Source: CALODP01 sp942492055 (GTDB lineage: Bacteria; Bacteroidota; Ignavibacteria; Ignavibacteriales; Melioribacteraceae). Taken from it: a stretch of 58,828 bases of DNA. Both the position numbers and the translations under genes were made by a program. Numbering within the stretch: the first letter of the stretch is position 1; each line of letters opens with the position of its first letter. Positions 17,645 through 25,795 of this stretch are shown here, one piece after another. The notes under the pieces were generated by a model that ran no database searches, was not told where the DNA came from, and was given only the letters and a program-made list of their open reading frames with translations. The stretch lies in the NCBI GenBank assembly GCA_942492055.1, contig CALODP010000022.1, forward strand, positions 1 to 58,828, written 5' to 3'.

Positions 17645-18217
17645 CTAAAATATCCAATGGAAAAATTTTGTTAACCAACCCGGTTCTTGCGAACGATGAA
17701 TCATTCCGCTTCCTTCTAATCTTATTTCTGCTTCGGAAATATTGTAAGAATAAACCGTATTATTAGCGTCGATATCTGAAGATCTGACTATTCCCTTAAT
17801 AAAAATTGTCTGCTCTTCTTCATTGATAATTATTTTACGACTTCCGCGGATTACCATATTGCCATTTGCCAATACAGAATCAATTGTCGCGCTTATCTTT
17901 GTACGAATCATTCCGGATGTTTTTGTTTCGCCTGATCCTCTAAAGTTGTTTTTCGAACCAACACTCAGATCAACATTCGGAACTACTGCAGATTGATCCA
18001 TTGTGCCATTCGCTCCGAATCCCAAATCACTTTCTCTACCAGCTGAGGTTTGAGCGTTATTTGATGCTTGGGATGATTCCATTACTACTATTGTTATTGC
18101 GTCCCCAACTCTGGCTGCTTTATGATCCGCAAATAGGGATGTAAAAGCGTTTTGTCTCATATCCTGAGCAAATGAAATTGAGGCGATTAACAGATATATT
18201 ACTAATAATTTTTTCAT
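17645..18217 (-). CDS. flgH: Flagellar L-ring protein FlgH (no lipobox)
   Basis: L-ring subunit in the outer membrane. 190 residues with signal peptide MKKLLVIYLLIASISFA ending at AQD. FlgH features follow: SLFADHKAARVGDAITIVV, a Ser/Asn-rich loop, VRTKISA-like MIRTKISATIDSVLANGNM, GSRKIIINEEEQTIFIKGIV and RSSDIDANNTVYSYNISEAE. Classic FlgH is a lipoprotein with a Cys after the signal peptide. No Cys is seen here, so this one appears to be a plain secreted subunit. It is 4 bp downstream of flgA. Confidence 0.94.
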   Translation of the reverse strand: MKKLLVIYLLIASISFAQDMRQNAFTSLFADHKAARVGDAITIVVMESSQASNNAQTSAGRESDLGFGANGTMDQSAVVPNVDLSVGSKNNFRGSGETKTSGMIRTKISATIDSVLANGNMVIRGSRKIIINEEEQTIFIKGIVRSSDIDANNTVYSYNISEAEIRLEGSGMIHRSQEPGWLTKFFHWIF

Positions 18218-18221
18218 TGTT

Positions 18222-18863
18222 TTACTCTATTACTAAAACATTTTTGTTGTCGATTACTTCGGCTCGATAAACCTTGTTGTCTTTTGTTCTTATTCTAATT
18301 ATTTCCCCTTCGGCACCTTCTTGCTTCGCGAAAGCTTCAAAAGTAATTTGTACATTCCCGTACTTACTTTGAGCCGTAATTCTACTTCCTACTTTAATAA
18401 TTGGCATTCTTTCCAAATAGTCCTCGATTAGGATTTCATCTCTCTTTACAAAAGCTTTGGTCCTTGCTCCAACTAATTCCAAAGGGTTATTAACAGGCTC
18501 ACCTCTGAGTTTGGAAACATCTTTTACTTCAAATACAAAATCTGATAGTGATATCTCGCTCTTTCTCTCAATATCTCTTCGTGCTACTAGAACTTTCTTG
18601 AATAATTTTAGTTCGAGAGTAAGATATCCCTGCTTATCATGCCCTTTTTCGTTCAACATTACCGGAAGATATGCCAAATTTCCGAAAAGCTTAAACTCAC
18701 GCGAATCATCTACTCCGATAAGTTTTGCTTCTTCAGGCATATTTTTGATTTCATATTCATATCGCTGATACTCGGATAATTTGGTATCCAAAAAATTATC
18801 AATCGCGCCATTTCCCATCAGCGGAAGAATAAGAAGTAATATTTGAGCAAAAAAATTTATCAT
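18222..18863 (-). CDS. flgA: P-ring assembly chaperone FlgA
   Basis: Periplasmic helper for FlgI assembly. 213 residues with an N-terminal hydrophobic export signal (FFAQILLLILPLMG). The C-terminal half is the SAF-type domain: VLVARRDIERKSEISLSDFV, LVGARTKAFVKRDEILIEDY, then ITAQSKYGNVQITFEAFAKQ and IRIRTKDNKVYRAEVIDN. This pair of motifs (ARRDI, then AKQEGAEGEIIRIR) is diagnostic for FlgA. It lies between flgG and flgH with 5 bp or fewer spacing. Confidence 0.92.
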   Translation of the reverse strand: MINFFAQILLLILPLMGNGAIDNFLDTKLSEYQRYEYEIKNMPEEAKLIGVDDSREFKLFGNLAYLPVMLNEKGHDKQGYLTLELKLFKKVLVARRDIERKSEISLSDFVFEVKDVSKLRGEPVNNPLELVGARTKAFVKRDEILIEDYLERMPIIKVGSRITAQSKYGNVQITFEAFAKQEGAEGEIIRIRTKDNKVYRAEVIDNKNVLVIE

Positions 18864-18868
18864 TTCAA

Positions 18869-19666
18869 TTATCTTTTAAGATTATTAGCCATCGACATCA
18901 TTTCTTCAACGGTTTTTACTGTTTTCGAATTTATTTCATATGCTCGTTGAGCTGTGATCATTGCAATCATTTCCTCTACTATATCTACATTTGAGGCTTC
19001 CAAATATCCTTGATGTATTTCCCCGAATCCGTTTCCACCGGGAGTTCCGTATAACGGTTGCCCGGAAGATTCCGTTTCACCGTATAGGTTATCCCCCAAA
19101 GCATCCAATCCGCCGGGATTCATAAAGCGTACTACTTGAACTTCATCAAGAACATATGAATTACCACTCGATTCCTTGGCAGCTAACACACCGTCTCTTG
19201 TTATTGAAATTTCCAATACGTCTTCCGAAAGAGTTACTTCAGGTTCCAATATATATCCGCCCGAAGTAACGATCTTTCCATCGGCATTTACTTTAAAAGA
19301 ACCATCTCTTGTATAAGCAAAGGAGCCATCCGGTTTTCTTACTTGGAAAAACCCTTCCCCTTTTATTGCCCAATCATACATATTGTTTGTTGGCTGAACA
19401 TCCCCCTGCTTGAAAATCTTTTGAGTTGAAACAGGTTGAACACCGTTACCCACTTGAATTCTATTATTTGTTCCTTCACTTACTCCGGCAACAGAAGAAG
19501 AAACAGAATTAACACTAACTTCCTGATACATAAGATCCTGGAACTCAGCTTTATTCCTCTTAAAGGCCGTAGTATTCATATTAGCAATATTATTCGAGAT
19601 TACCTCGATATTCAATTGCTGGGCATACATTCCGGATGCCGCTGTTCTTAATGATCTTGTAGCCAT
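18869..19666 (-). CDS. flgG: Flagellar distal rod protein FlgG
   Basis: Distal rod subunit. 265 residues, close to 260 in Salmonella. N-terminal rod motif NIEVISNNIANMNTTAFKRN, then a FlgG-type middle (DWAIKGEGFFQVRKPDGSFA, YTRDGSFKVNADGKIVTSGG) and C-terminal GYLEASNVDIVEEMIAMITA and QRAYEINSKTVKTVEEMM. A good AGAGGAAG Shine-Dalgarno precedes ATG. It follows flgF by 15 bp. Confidence 0.96.
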   Translation of the reverse strand: MATRSLRTAASGMYAQQLNIEVISNNIANMNTTAFKRNKAEFQDLMYQEVSVNSVSSSVAGVSEGTNNRIQVGNGVQPVSTQKIFKQGDVQPTNNMYDWAIKGEGFFQVRKPDGSFAYTRDGSFKVNADGKIVTSGGYILEPEVTLSEDVLEISITRDGVLAAKESSGNSYVLDEVQVVRFMNPGGLDALGDNLYGETESSGQPLYGTPGGNGFGEIHQGYLEASNVDIVEEMIAMITAQRAYEINSKTVKTVEEMMSMANNLKR

Positions 19667-19681
19667 TTTTCTTCCTCTTTA

Positions 19682-20389
19682 TTAAACTTTTCCAATCTGA
19701 TTTGCGCGTTCCAAAGACTCATCCAAATAGCGTACTATCTTCTGAGCCGATTCGTAATCTTTATTCATACGAATCATATTTTCCATTTCTTCTATCGGAC
19801 TAACATTCGATGTTTCCAAAAAACCTTGTATTACTTCGTAACGTCCTGACTCGGCCGTATTAAAATTACCTTGAGGATCAGTGAAATAGGCGTTGTCACT
19901 TTTTTCGAGAAATTGTGGATTATCCGAGTTAACAATCAACAATTCATCAAGAACAGTTTCTCCTACCTTAATTTCCCCTTCTTTGGATATGGTAACAGTC
20001 AAATCTTGGTTGAATTTACTATCTTCAAAAGCAATCTCTCCGTTTCTTCCCAAAACCTTAAAGCCTTTGTTATTCACAAGATATCCCTCTTCGGATACGG
20101 CAAATTTTCCGTCTCTTGTTAACTCAATTCCTTTATCGGTTTGAACGGCAAAAAATCCATCCCCTTTTATTGCCATATCCAATGGATTTGAGGTTAGTAA
20201 CAATTCACCTTGTTTGAAATCAGTAAACTGTTTAACCTGATAATTTCCTTCGGCATCCATAATCTCATGAAAAGGAAGCTCCTTTTTGAAACCGGTTGTG
20301 TTTAAGTTTGCCAGGTTATTTGCCACAACCCCGATATGCTTGTCGCCGGAGTATAGTCCTCTGGCTGCCTGATATATTCCTTTTATCAT
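19682..20389 (-). CDS. flgF: Flagellar proximal rod protein FlgF-like
   Basis: 235 residues of the FlgF/FlgG hook-basal-body family. N-terminus GVVANNLANLNTTGFKKELP, middle MAIKGDGFFAVQTDKGIELT and RDGKFAVSEEGYLVNNKGF, C-terminus GFLETSNVSPIEEMENMIRM. It is shorter than FlgG and precedes it, the usual position of flgF. The ATG overlaps the upstream membrane-protein gene by 4 bp. Confidence 0.88.
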   Translation of the reverse strand: MIKGIYQAARGLYSGDKHIGVVANNLANLNTTGFKKELPFHEIMDAEGNYQVKQFTDFKQGELLLTSNPLDMAIKGDGFFAVQTDKGIELTRDGKFAVSEEGYLVNNKGFKVLGRNGEIAFEDSKFNQDLTVTISKEGEIKVGETVLDELLIVNSDNPQFLEKSDNAYFTDPQGNFNTAESGRYEVIQGFLETSNVSPIEEMENMIRMNKDYESAQKIVRYLDESLERANQIGKV

Positions 20390-20931
20390 GAGTAAGTCCT
20401 CTCGAGATTGTTTTCAGTGGTATATAATCTTATTCTGGAAGCCAATAACAATTCACCTTTCGCAATTTGCAATGCTTTGGCTCTTTGGCTAACACCCTTT
20501 CCTACCGGATTCAAATTTGAGGAATTCAGGTAAAGACTAGTTCTGATCGCTTTCAACTTAGGATCAATCTCTTTTATGAATTTCTCTTCTCTTACCAATT
20601 TTATATTCTTCTTTAACTGCTGAACATTTTTAATTTTTTGTTCGTCACTTCTTCTCTTTATAACCCAAAAGGTTGCGATGATTCCGGCAAATACTAAAAT
20701 GCTTAGTTTAATAAATAAAGTAGAACTTCCGCTCTCCTTTACGTTGGCAGCTGCAAACTCAGTTGAAATATTAGTATTTGTGCTTACCTTTTCTTTTTCC
20801 TTTGCTCTTGCCGCTGAAATTTGATTTTTCACTATTGCCTTCACATCAACATTGTCATTTGCTTGAGCCATTACAGCACCAATTCCAAGCGCACAGAAAA
20901 GAAGAAGGCTTATCAATATTCTTTTAATCAT
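20386..20931 (-). CDS. Uncharacterised membrane protein in flagellar operon
   Basis: 181 residues. An N-terminal signal peptide (ISLLLFCALGIGAVMAQA) is followed by a polar Lys/Glu stretch. One membrane helix lies near 72-91 (LFIKLSILVFAGIIATFWVI), then a basic cytoplasmic tail of about 90 residues. The layout recalls FliO, but a better FliO is present at 31850-32188, so this is something else. No enzymatic motif is visible. Overlaps of 4 bp on both sides place it firmly within the operon. Confidence 0.6.
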   Translation of the reverse strand: MIKRILISLLLFCALGIGAVMAQANDNVDVKAIVKNQISAARAKEKEKVSTNTNISTEFAAANVKESGSSTLFIKLSILVFAGIIATFWVIKRRSDEQKIKNVQQLKKNIKLVREEKFIKEIDPKLKAIRTSLYLNSSNLNPVGKGVSQRAKALQIAKGELLLASRIRLYTTENNLERTYS

Positions 20932-22235
20932 CTAATTTTCCTCTTCAATGGAAATTGCAAAATAATCGAGGTCCCTGTTTGAGGTGAAGAGGATATTCTT
21001 ACTGATCCCTCATGCTTACTCATCAGAGAATTTATCATCATCAAATTAACATCACTATTAAAGGAAGAACTGCTGTTATCCAATGATTCTACGTAATCGG
21101 TGGATAATACAGATAGACTTACATAAGATTTGAGATATTTCGACTGAATAAAAATACCTCCGCCGTTTTCCGAATTGATTTTCAGAACGGTAAATATATT
21201 GGCCATTAGCTGATTTATATAACTCTTGTTGCTAAGAATCGGAGGAATATTATCTTCCAGATCCAAAATGCATTCGTAGTTTTTGTTTCTCAATGAGCTA
21301 AATATCATATCGACATAATCACTAACCACATCATTGATCTTGCAAGGAAATATTTCCGATTTGCTATTATTGATGCTCGCAAATTTTGTCAATCTTGTAA
21401 TTACTGTCTTTACTTTACTTACTTGCGAATCAATAGTAGTAAGAATTTCGTTATCAACATCTTCGTATTCTTTCTTAAGAAAATCGGTACAGCTCAAAAT
21501 CACTTGTGCCGGATCCATAATATCTTCGATAATCCCTGCAGTTAATTCCCCGATAGCGGAGAGCTTAAAATCGTTCGATAACTTCGATTGATAAACTTGC
21601 AATTCCTTATAAGCCGAATTAAGTTGCTTTCTTTGAGCAATAAACTCTATTTTCGGTAAAAAGGATGATAGTAAAATTTTTATAGCTTCTATCTCAAAAG
21701 AATTATCATCCAAACGGGCAATCGGTGTATGAACACAGTAAACGCCCTTGTTTTTATCTCTTTCCTTTATAGGGATAATCAAAAAATTATCTTCTCTTTT
21801 GTCGTCACGATTCTGAAAATAATTCGGAATTATCGCTGATTTATTTGCCTCGAACATGTAATCAAGAATCCCGTCTTGGCTAATCTTATCAACAAACTTT
21901 TTCATTTGCGAAGAACATTCCGATTCCACAGGCATCATTACATTATTAGTGTCGTTTAACAAAAAAATCTTAGAATCATTTGTTTTCAGTAGAGTAGCGA
22001 CATTTTTCGTCAAATATTTCGAAACCAGATCAACGTCATTCAGATTACTCAAATGAGTATGGATTGTAGCCAAAGAATCAAAGAAACTTGTCCTTTTCTG
22101 AATCTTGTCTTCTTTCTTGGCAAAATTGGGTTGAATTACTTTGAGATTTCTCTTTTCATTCTTATCTATTGTCTTCCCTTCCAAGGACTCATATAAAGTC
22201 TTATAGACAGCGGTATTTTCTTTTATTACTTTCAA
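20928..22235 (-). CDS. GAF-like protein with degenerate histidine kinase core
   Basis: 435 residues, cytoplasmic. Residues about 45-200 look like a GAF sensor domain (FFDSLATIHTHLSNLNDVDL and following). A kinase-like core comes after a coiled coil. At the H box, SAIGELTAGIIEDIMDPAQV has Glu237 where the phospho-His should be. The ATPase-like part lacks the N-box Asn (INQLMANIFTVLKIN) and a normal G box, but ends with the typical SSPQTGTSIILQFPL. It is therefore likely a pseudokinase that senses or scaffolds rather than phosphorylates. It overlaps an HDOD gene by 4 bp upstream and the 20386 gene by 4 bp downstream. Confidence 0.75.
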   Translation of the reverse strand: MKVIKENTAVYKTLYESLEGKTIDKNEKRNLKVIQPNFAKKEDKIQKRTSFFDSLATIHTHLSNLNDVDLVSKYLTKNVATLLKTNDSKIFLLNDTNNVMMPVESECSSQMKKFVDKISQDGILDYMFEANKSAIIPNYFQNRDDKREDNFLIIPIKERDKNKGVYCVHTPIARLDDNSFEIEAIKILLSSFLPKIEFIAQRKQLNSAYKELQVYQSKLSNDFKLSAIGELTAGIIEDIMDPAQVILSCTDFLKKEYEDVDNEILTTIDSQVSKVKTVITRLTKFASINNSKSEIFPCKINDVVSDYVDMIFSSLRNKNYECILDLEDNIPPILSNKSYINQLMANIFTVLKINSENGGGIFIQSKYLKSYVSLSVLSTDYVESLDNSSSSFNSDVNLMMINSLMSKHEGSVRISSSPQTGTSIILQFPLKRKIR

Positions 22236-23104
22236 CCTAAATACCTTGTGGAATCTGTTTGTTGTTCGAAAAAGCTCTTGTAACCTTCAATAAAAACATC
22301 AAAATCTTCATTATTTGTGAATCCGAATAATTCCGCAATATTGTAGTCCAATTCCAAATCCTTGTCCCAATTGAAATTCCCAACTTGGAACTTCTTTGCC
22401 ATATAGTCAGCCAGATGGATTATCGATGTAAGAGTTCTATTTTCCGTATTAGTTAATGGCTCATGATGACTTGCCACACTTCTACATAAATGCAAAGGGA
22501 AATTCCATTTTTCCAAAAGATATTCTCCTACTCTGGAATGAGAGACTCCGAGAATCTCCAGCTCCGCTTCAGGATATGTCTTATTTTCATTATTCACCAA
22601 ATCAACTATTTGCTTAAAATCATCATGCATAAAACGATGAAGCGTTGAAATGGCAAAGTCATGCATAAAGCCGGCAATAAAAACTTCGCCACTCTTTGCA
22701 TAACCAATATTCTCAGCTATTTTTCTGGCAACATTACCTACGATAAACGAATGGAACCAAAACTCATTCTGATCAAAATACCTGTCCTTAGAGTTTCTAA
22801 ATGACTCAATAAAGGAAAGCGCGAAGACTATGTTTTTGATTTCGCTGAAGCCTAAAACCAAAATCGCAAAATCGATTGTTGATACTTCTCTTCTCAAACC
22901 GTAAATCGGAGAGTTCGCAACGGTTAATATTTTTGAGATAAAACTTTGGTCTTTGGAAATAATATTTACGAGATCATAAGTATTCGTATTTCTATTGTTC
23001 AACAACCTTAGAGCTTCCGCTACAATACTAGGTAATGCGGGAAGATTATAAATCTTGTTTAATGTTTTTTCTAACTTCGGATTATTTGATAAGTTTGTTT
23101 TCAT
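22232..23104 (-). CDS. HDOD-domain protein (second of two)
   Basis: 290 residues with one HDOD domain, a catalytically inactive relative of HD phosphohydrolases used in signalling. Family features: IYNLPALPSIVAEALRLLNN, IISKDQSFISKILTVANSPI, YGLRREVSTIDFAILVLGFS, and later GFMHDFAISTLHRFM and VASHHEPLT. The HD-type ligands are incomplete, as usual for HDOD. It is a clear paralogue of the gene 23123-24001, aligned over its full length, so the pair arose by duplication. Overlaps the degenerate-kinase gene by 4 bp. Confidence 0.88.
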   Translation of the reverse strand: MKTNLSNNPKLEKTLNKIYNLPALPSIVAEALRLLNNRNTNTYDLVNIISKDQSFISKILTVANSPIYGLRREVSTIDFAILVLGFSEIKNIVFALSFIESFRNSKDRYFDQNEFWFHSFIVGNVARKIAENIGYAKSGEVFIAGFMHDFAISTLHRFMHDDFKQIVDLVNNENKTYPEAELEILGVSHSRVGEYLLEKWNFPLHLCRSVASHHEPLTNTENRTLTSIIHLADYMAKKFQVGNFNWDKDLELDYNIAELFGFTNNEDFDVFIEGYKSFFEQQTDSTRYLG

Positions 23105-23122
23105 ATTTTTATTCGCGTTATG

Positions 23123-24001
23123 CTAGAAAATTAGTTGCTTCATTTGATCTGATAATTGATCTTTATAGCTTTCAATAAACTTTTCTACGTACTCCATATT
23201 CCCCAGTTTCAATATCTCTATTGCTTCCGGATCAAATTCTTTCCCCTCATCCCAATTAAAGCTACCGCATTCCAAAACATTTACCATGTAGTCTGCCAAA
23301 TGTACTATTGAGGAAAGCTTCGCGTTATCTTCCGATTCCGACGGATTGTGATGATAATATATTGCGTCCCCGAGATTTTTCGGTAAATGCCATCTGTCGG
23401 ATAAAACTTTTGCTACTTCCTGATGACTCATTCCCATTGTCGATACTTCTGCTACTTCGAATGGAATTCCTTGCTCATATACCATCTCATTGATCATCTG
23501 GAATTCTTTATTGAAATATTTTTGTATTACCGTTACTCCCAAATCATGCAACAAACCGGCTGTGAATGCTTCACCGGTTTTGTGATATCCCAAATCATTC
23601 GCAATACCTTTTGCTGTCATTGCTGTCATAAACGAATGGGTCCAAAAAGCTTTTTTATTCCAGTACTTATCATCCTCGTTTTTGAATGTATCCATCATGG
23701 AAAGAGCTATAACAATCTGCTTGATTTGATTAAAACCCAAAATTAGTATTGCGAAATCTATACTCGGCACCTTCCTTGGTAAACCATATAGAGGAGAATT
23801 GGCAACTGTTAGTATCTTTGCTGTTAATCCCTGATCTTTGCTAATCAAATTCGCAATATCTGCAGTACTACTCATCTGATTATCTAACAACTGTAGCACC
23901 TGTTGGGTAACTATAGGAATAGCAGGCAAATTTCTGATACTTAGCAGATAATTCTTTTTTCTACGTTTTTTTGCTTCTATGTCATTAACAGGATTATTCA
24001 T
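23123..24001 (-). CDS. HDOD-domain protein (first of two)
   Basis: 292 residues, HDOD domain. Key stretches: IRNLPAIPIVTQQVLQLLDN, LISKDQGLTAKILTVANSPL, YGLPRKVPSIDFAILILGFN, GLLHDLGVTVIQKYF and IYYHHNPSES. HDOD proteins beside FliA occur in several flagellar loci and are thought to adjust motility in response to signals; the exact target here is unknown. The start overlaps the sigma-factor stop by 8 bp. The paralogue at 22232-23104 follows after 18 bp. Confidence 0.88.
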   Translation of the reverse strand: MNNPVNDIEAKKRRKKNYLLSIRNLPAIPIVTQQVLQLLDNQMSSTADIANLISKDQGLTAKILTVANSPLYGLPRKVPSIDFAILILGFNQIKQIVIALSMMDTFKNEDDKYWNKKAFWTHSFMTAMTAKGIANDLGYHKTGEAFTAGLLHDLGVTVIQKYFNKEFQMINEMVYEQGIPFEVAEVSTMGMSHQEVAKVLSDRWHLPKNLGDAIYYHHNPSESEDNAKLSSIVHLADYMVNVLECGSFNWDEGKEFDPEAIEILKLGNMEYVEKFIESYKDQLSDQMKQLIF

Positions 24002-24635
24002 GCACCATCATTAGTTTTGATTTTAGTGTTTCCATTATTCTGGAATGTATTTGAGATATTCTAGAAACCGTAATGTTTAATACCTGAGCAATTTCTTTAT
24101 AACTCAAATGCTCATAATAGTATAATGTTATGATCATTCTGTCTCTATCATTTAACCCCTTTATCGCTTCAACCAGCATCTCCTTGGTCTCGTTTTTTTC
24201 CGTTGTCTCAATCGGGGTCTCTTCTTCGGATGGCAATATTTCATACAACATACTGCCCTCTTCTTCATTAACCGGTTTATCTATCGACACATTTATGTAA
24301 TAAGGATCACCCGGTTTGTCGTGAGGACTTGTTCTGGGCTTTATCTGAACCTTTCTTATTTCATCAATAATTTTCCCGCGAATCCTTTGAATAGCATATG
24401 TTTCGAACTTTGTTCCGTATTCAGGATCGAATCTATCAACTGCCTCACTCAAACCTTCAATTCCAAATTGGAAATAATCTCTGTCATCCAGGATGTTGAG
24501 ATTCATGAAATTGAAATGGTGAATTACATAATGCACCAAATTTGTGTAGTTCAATAGCAATTCTTTCTTTAACGGTGCCGAAGGTTCTGCCTTATACTGT
24601 GTCCATAGTGCGCTCGTTTTCATATCGTTATCCAC
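23994..24635 (-). CDS. fliA: FliA-type flagellar sigma factor (short)
   Basis: 213 residues of the sigma-70 family, class of FliA/WhiG. Region 2 is present (LVHYVIHHFNFMN, DRDYFQFGIEGLSEAVDRFD, TKFETYAIQRIRGKIIDEIR), and so is region 4 (LNDRDRMIITLYYYEHLSYK, EIAQVLNITVSRISQIHSRI). The canonical DWVPRSVR segment and region 3 are not seen. Instead an acidic linker of about 60 residues joins the two. Typical FliA is 230-260 residues. The frame can start at GTG 24635 or at ATG 24623; neither has a strong leader. It lies 3 bp after the small membrane-protein gene. Confidence 0.87.
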   Translation of the reverse strand: MDNDMKTSALWTQYKAEPSAPLKKELLLNYTNLVHYVIHHFNFMNLNILDDRDYFQFGIEGLSEAVDRFDPEYGTKFETYAIQRIRGKIIDEIRKVQIKPRTSPHDKPGDPYYINVSIDKPVNEEEGSMLYEILPSEEETPIETTEKNETKEMLVEAIKGLNDRDRMIITLYYYEHLSYKEIAQVLNITVSRISQIHSRIMETLKSKLMMVHE

Positions 24636-24638
24636 TTT

Positions 24639-24851
24639 TTAGTTTTCTTCTAAATTGTTTCTTTTGTGATATGCTCTTTTGTTGATCGACTTAATGAAAA
24701 TCAGGGCAATAATACTGAGCATCGTTGTGAGAAACATGAATATTGCAAAAGCTCTCAGAAGAACGTCTTGTAACGGCAACTCTCTTTGTCCGAAATATAT
24801 TACCGACAAAAAGAAGAACAACAGACCCATATTCAATATTATCTTATTCAT
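24639..24851 (-). CDS. Small membrane protein upstream of fliA
   Basis: 70 residues with two hydrophobic segments (LNMGLLFFFLSVIYFG and AIFMFLTTMLSIIALIFI) and a basic tail. I do not recognise it. It has a good AGGTGAGG leader, and a sigma-54 type promoter lies about 25 bp upstream. It is thus the first gene of the fliA to flgL run and is likely expressed. Confidence 0.65.
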   Translation of the reverse strand: MNKIILNMGLLFFFLSVIYFGQRELPLQDVLLRAFAIFMFLTTMLSIIALIFIKSINKRAYHKRNNLEEN

Positions 24852-24877
24852 CTTATCCTCACCTTTGCGCTTATTTT

Positions 24878-24894
24878 TGCAAAGACTGTACCAA
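24878..24894 (-). promoter_or_regulatory. Sigma-54 type promoter for the fliA-HDOD-flg operon
   Basis: On the minus strand the sequence is TTGGTACAGTCTTTGCA. The -24 GG and -12 GC dinucleotides are separated by exactly 10 bases, matching the sigma-54 consensus TGGCAC-N5-TTGC with one changed base in the -24 box. It lies in a 140-bp gap, with transcription expected to start about 15 bases before the ATG at 24851. Sigma-54 control of middle flagellar genes is known in many bacteria. The sigma-54 and activator genes are not in this window. Confidence 0.65.
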
Positions 24895-24991
24895 TTTTTT
24901 TTCGATGAATTTTCTTTATTTTCGGGATTTTTTTTCGAGTAAAACTATTGTGGGGATGATCGAATTGAGACGTTTGGTTAATATTAGCCAA

Positions 24992-25795
24992 TCACTTCAT
25001 TTTTACTATCTTTTCGGCGATTTTTCTAATCTGATCTGCCGCATTTGTCGCGGAATGTTCCGAAATAAACAGCGATTGCTCAATCACTGATTTTCTAATT
25101 AATTTTTCCGAATCTATATAGCCTAAAAATGAGACACTGCTTTTCAGAAAATGAGTCACCGCGGAATTCAAGTTGTTATATGCTATTACACTCTCCTCTT
25201 CCTCTTCGCATTTGTTTATTACAATCAACGGCGAAAATGAATAGTCGTAACTCTTCATTAATTTGATAATTGCGTAAGCGTCCATTACTGCCGTTGGTTC
25301 TGGAGTAACAACAATCACCGGAACGTCCGCTTCGGAGAGAAGATTTTTTTTAGCGTCATCCAATCCGGCTCCGGTATCTATAAAGATATAATCAAACTCA
25401 TCTCGTAAGCTTCGTAAATCTTTCAATAAATACTTGAAATGCTCAATAGTGTACGTATTCATTCCTATTCGGCCGGAATCTCCGAAAACCACATGAAGAT
25501 TTGTATCTACGATCTGAATAATATCGGCAAGAAGGGCGCTTCCTTTGAAGTAATCTCCAACGGTTTTCTCAGGCGAAATATTCAGCATTACATCCAGATT
25601 AGAAAAATTGGTATCCAGATCAACTACCAGCATCTTCTTTCCTAGATTCGATAAAGCAACAGCCAAATTTAGTGTCAAAAAACTCTTGCCGGTTCCCCCC
25701 TTTCCGGAGGCAAATACAAAAAGCTCTTTCTCCTCATTCTTGGCGTTTGAGGTCAATTTCGTCAGCTCGGCCAATCTCTGAACTTGACCGATCAT
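24992..25795 (-). CDS. flhG: MinD-like ATPase FlhG (FleN)
   Basis: FlhG limits flagellar number and works with FlhF at the pole. 267 residues. Deviant Walker A at 31-38 (ASGKGGTGKSFLTLNLA), switch strand MLVVDLDTNFSNLDVML, and IFIDTGAGLDD. The N-terminus IGQVQRLAELTKL resembles the short activator helix (DQAxxLR-like) that stimulates FlhF GTPase, though the first Asp is Gly. The C-terminal amphipathic helix EKIVKMK fits a membrane-targeting end. ATGA overlap with flhF. Confidence 0.92.
   Translation of the reverse strand: MIGQVQRLAELTKLTSNAKNEEKELFVFASGKGGTGKSFLTLNLAVALSNLGKKMLVVDLDTNFSNLDVMLNISPEKTVGDYFKGSALLADIIQIVDTNLHVVFGDSGRIGMNTYTIEHFKYLLKDLRSLRDEFDYIFIDTGAGLDDAKKNLLSEADVPVIVVTPEPTAVMDAYAIIKLMKSYDYSFSPLIVINKCEEEEESVIAYNNLNSAVTHFLKSSVSFLGYIDSEKLIRKSVIEQSLFISEHSATNAADQIRKIAEKIVKMK

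Noticed and set aside
24974..24991. Dyad after flhG as a terminator
   Set aside because: TTGGTTA and TAGCCAA pair, but the stem is AT-rich and no T-run follows on the minus strand.
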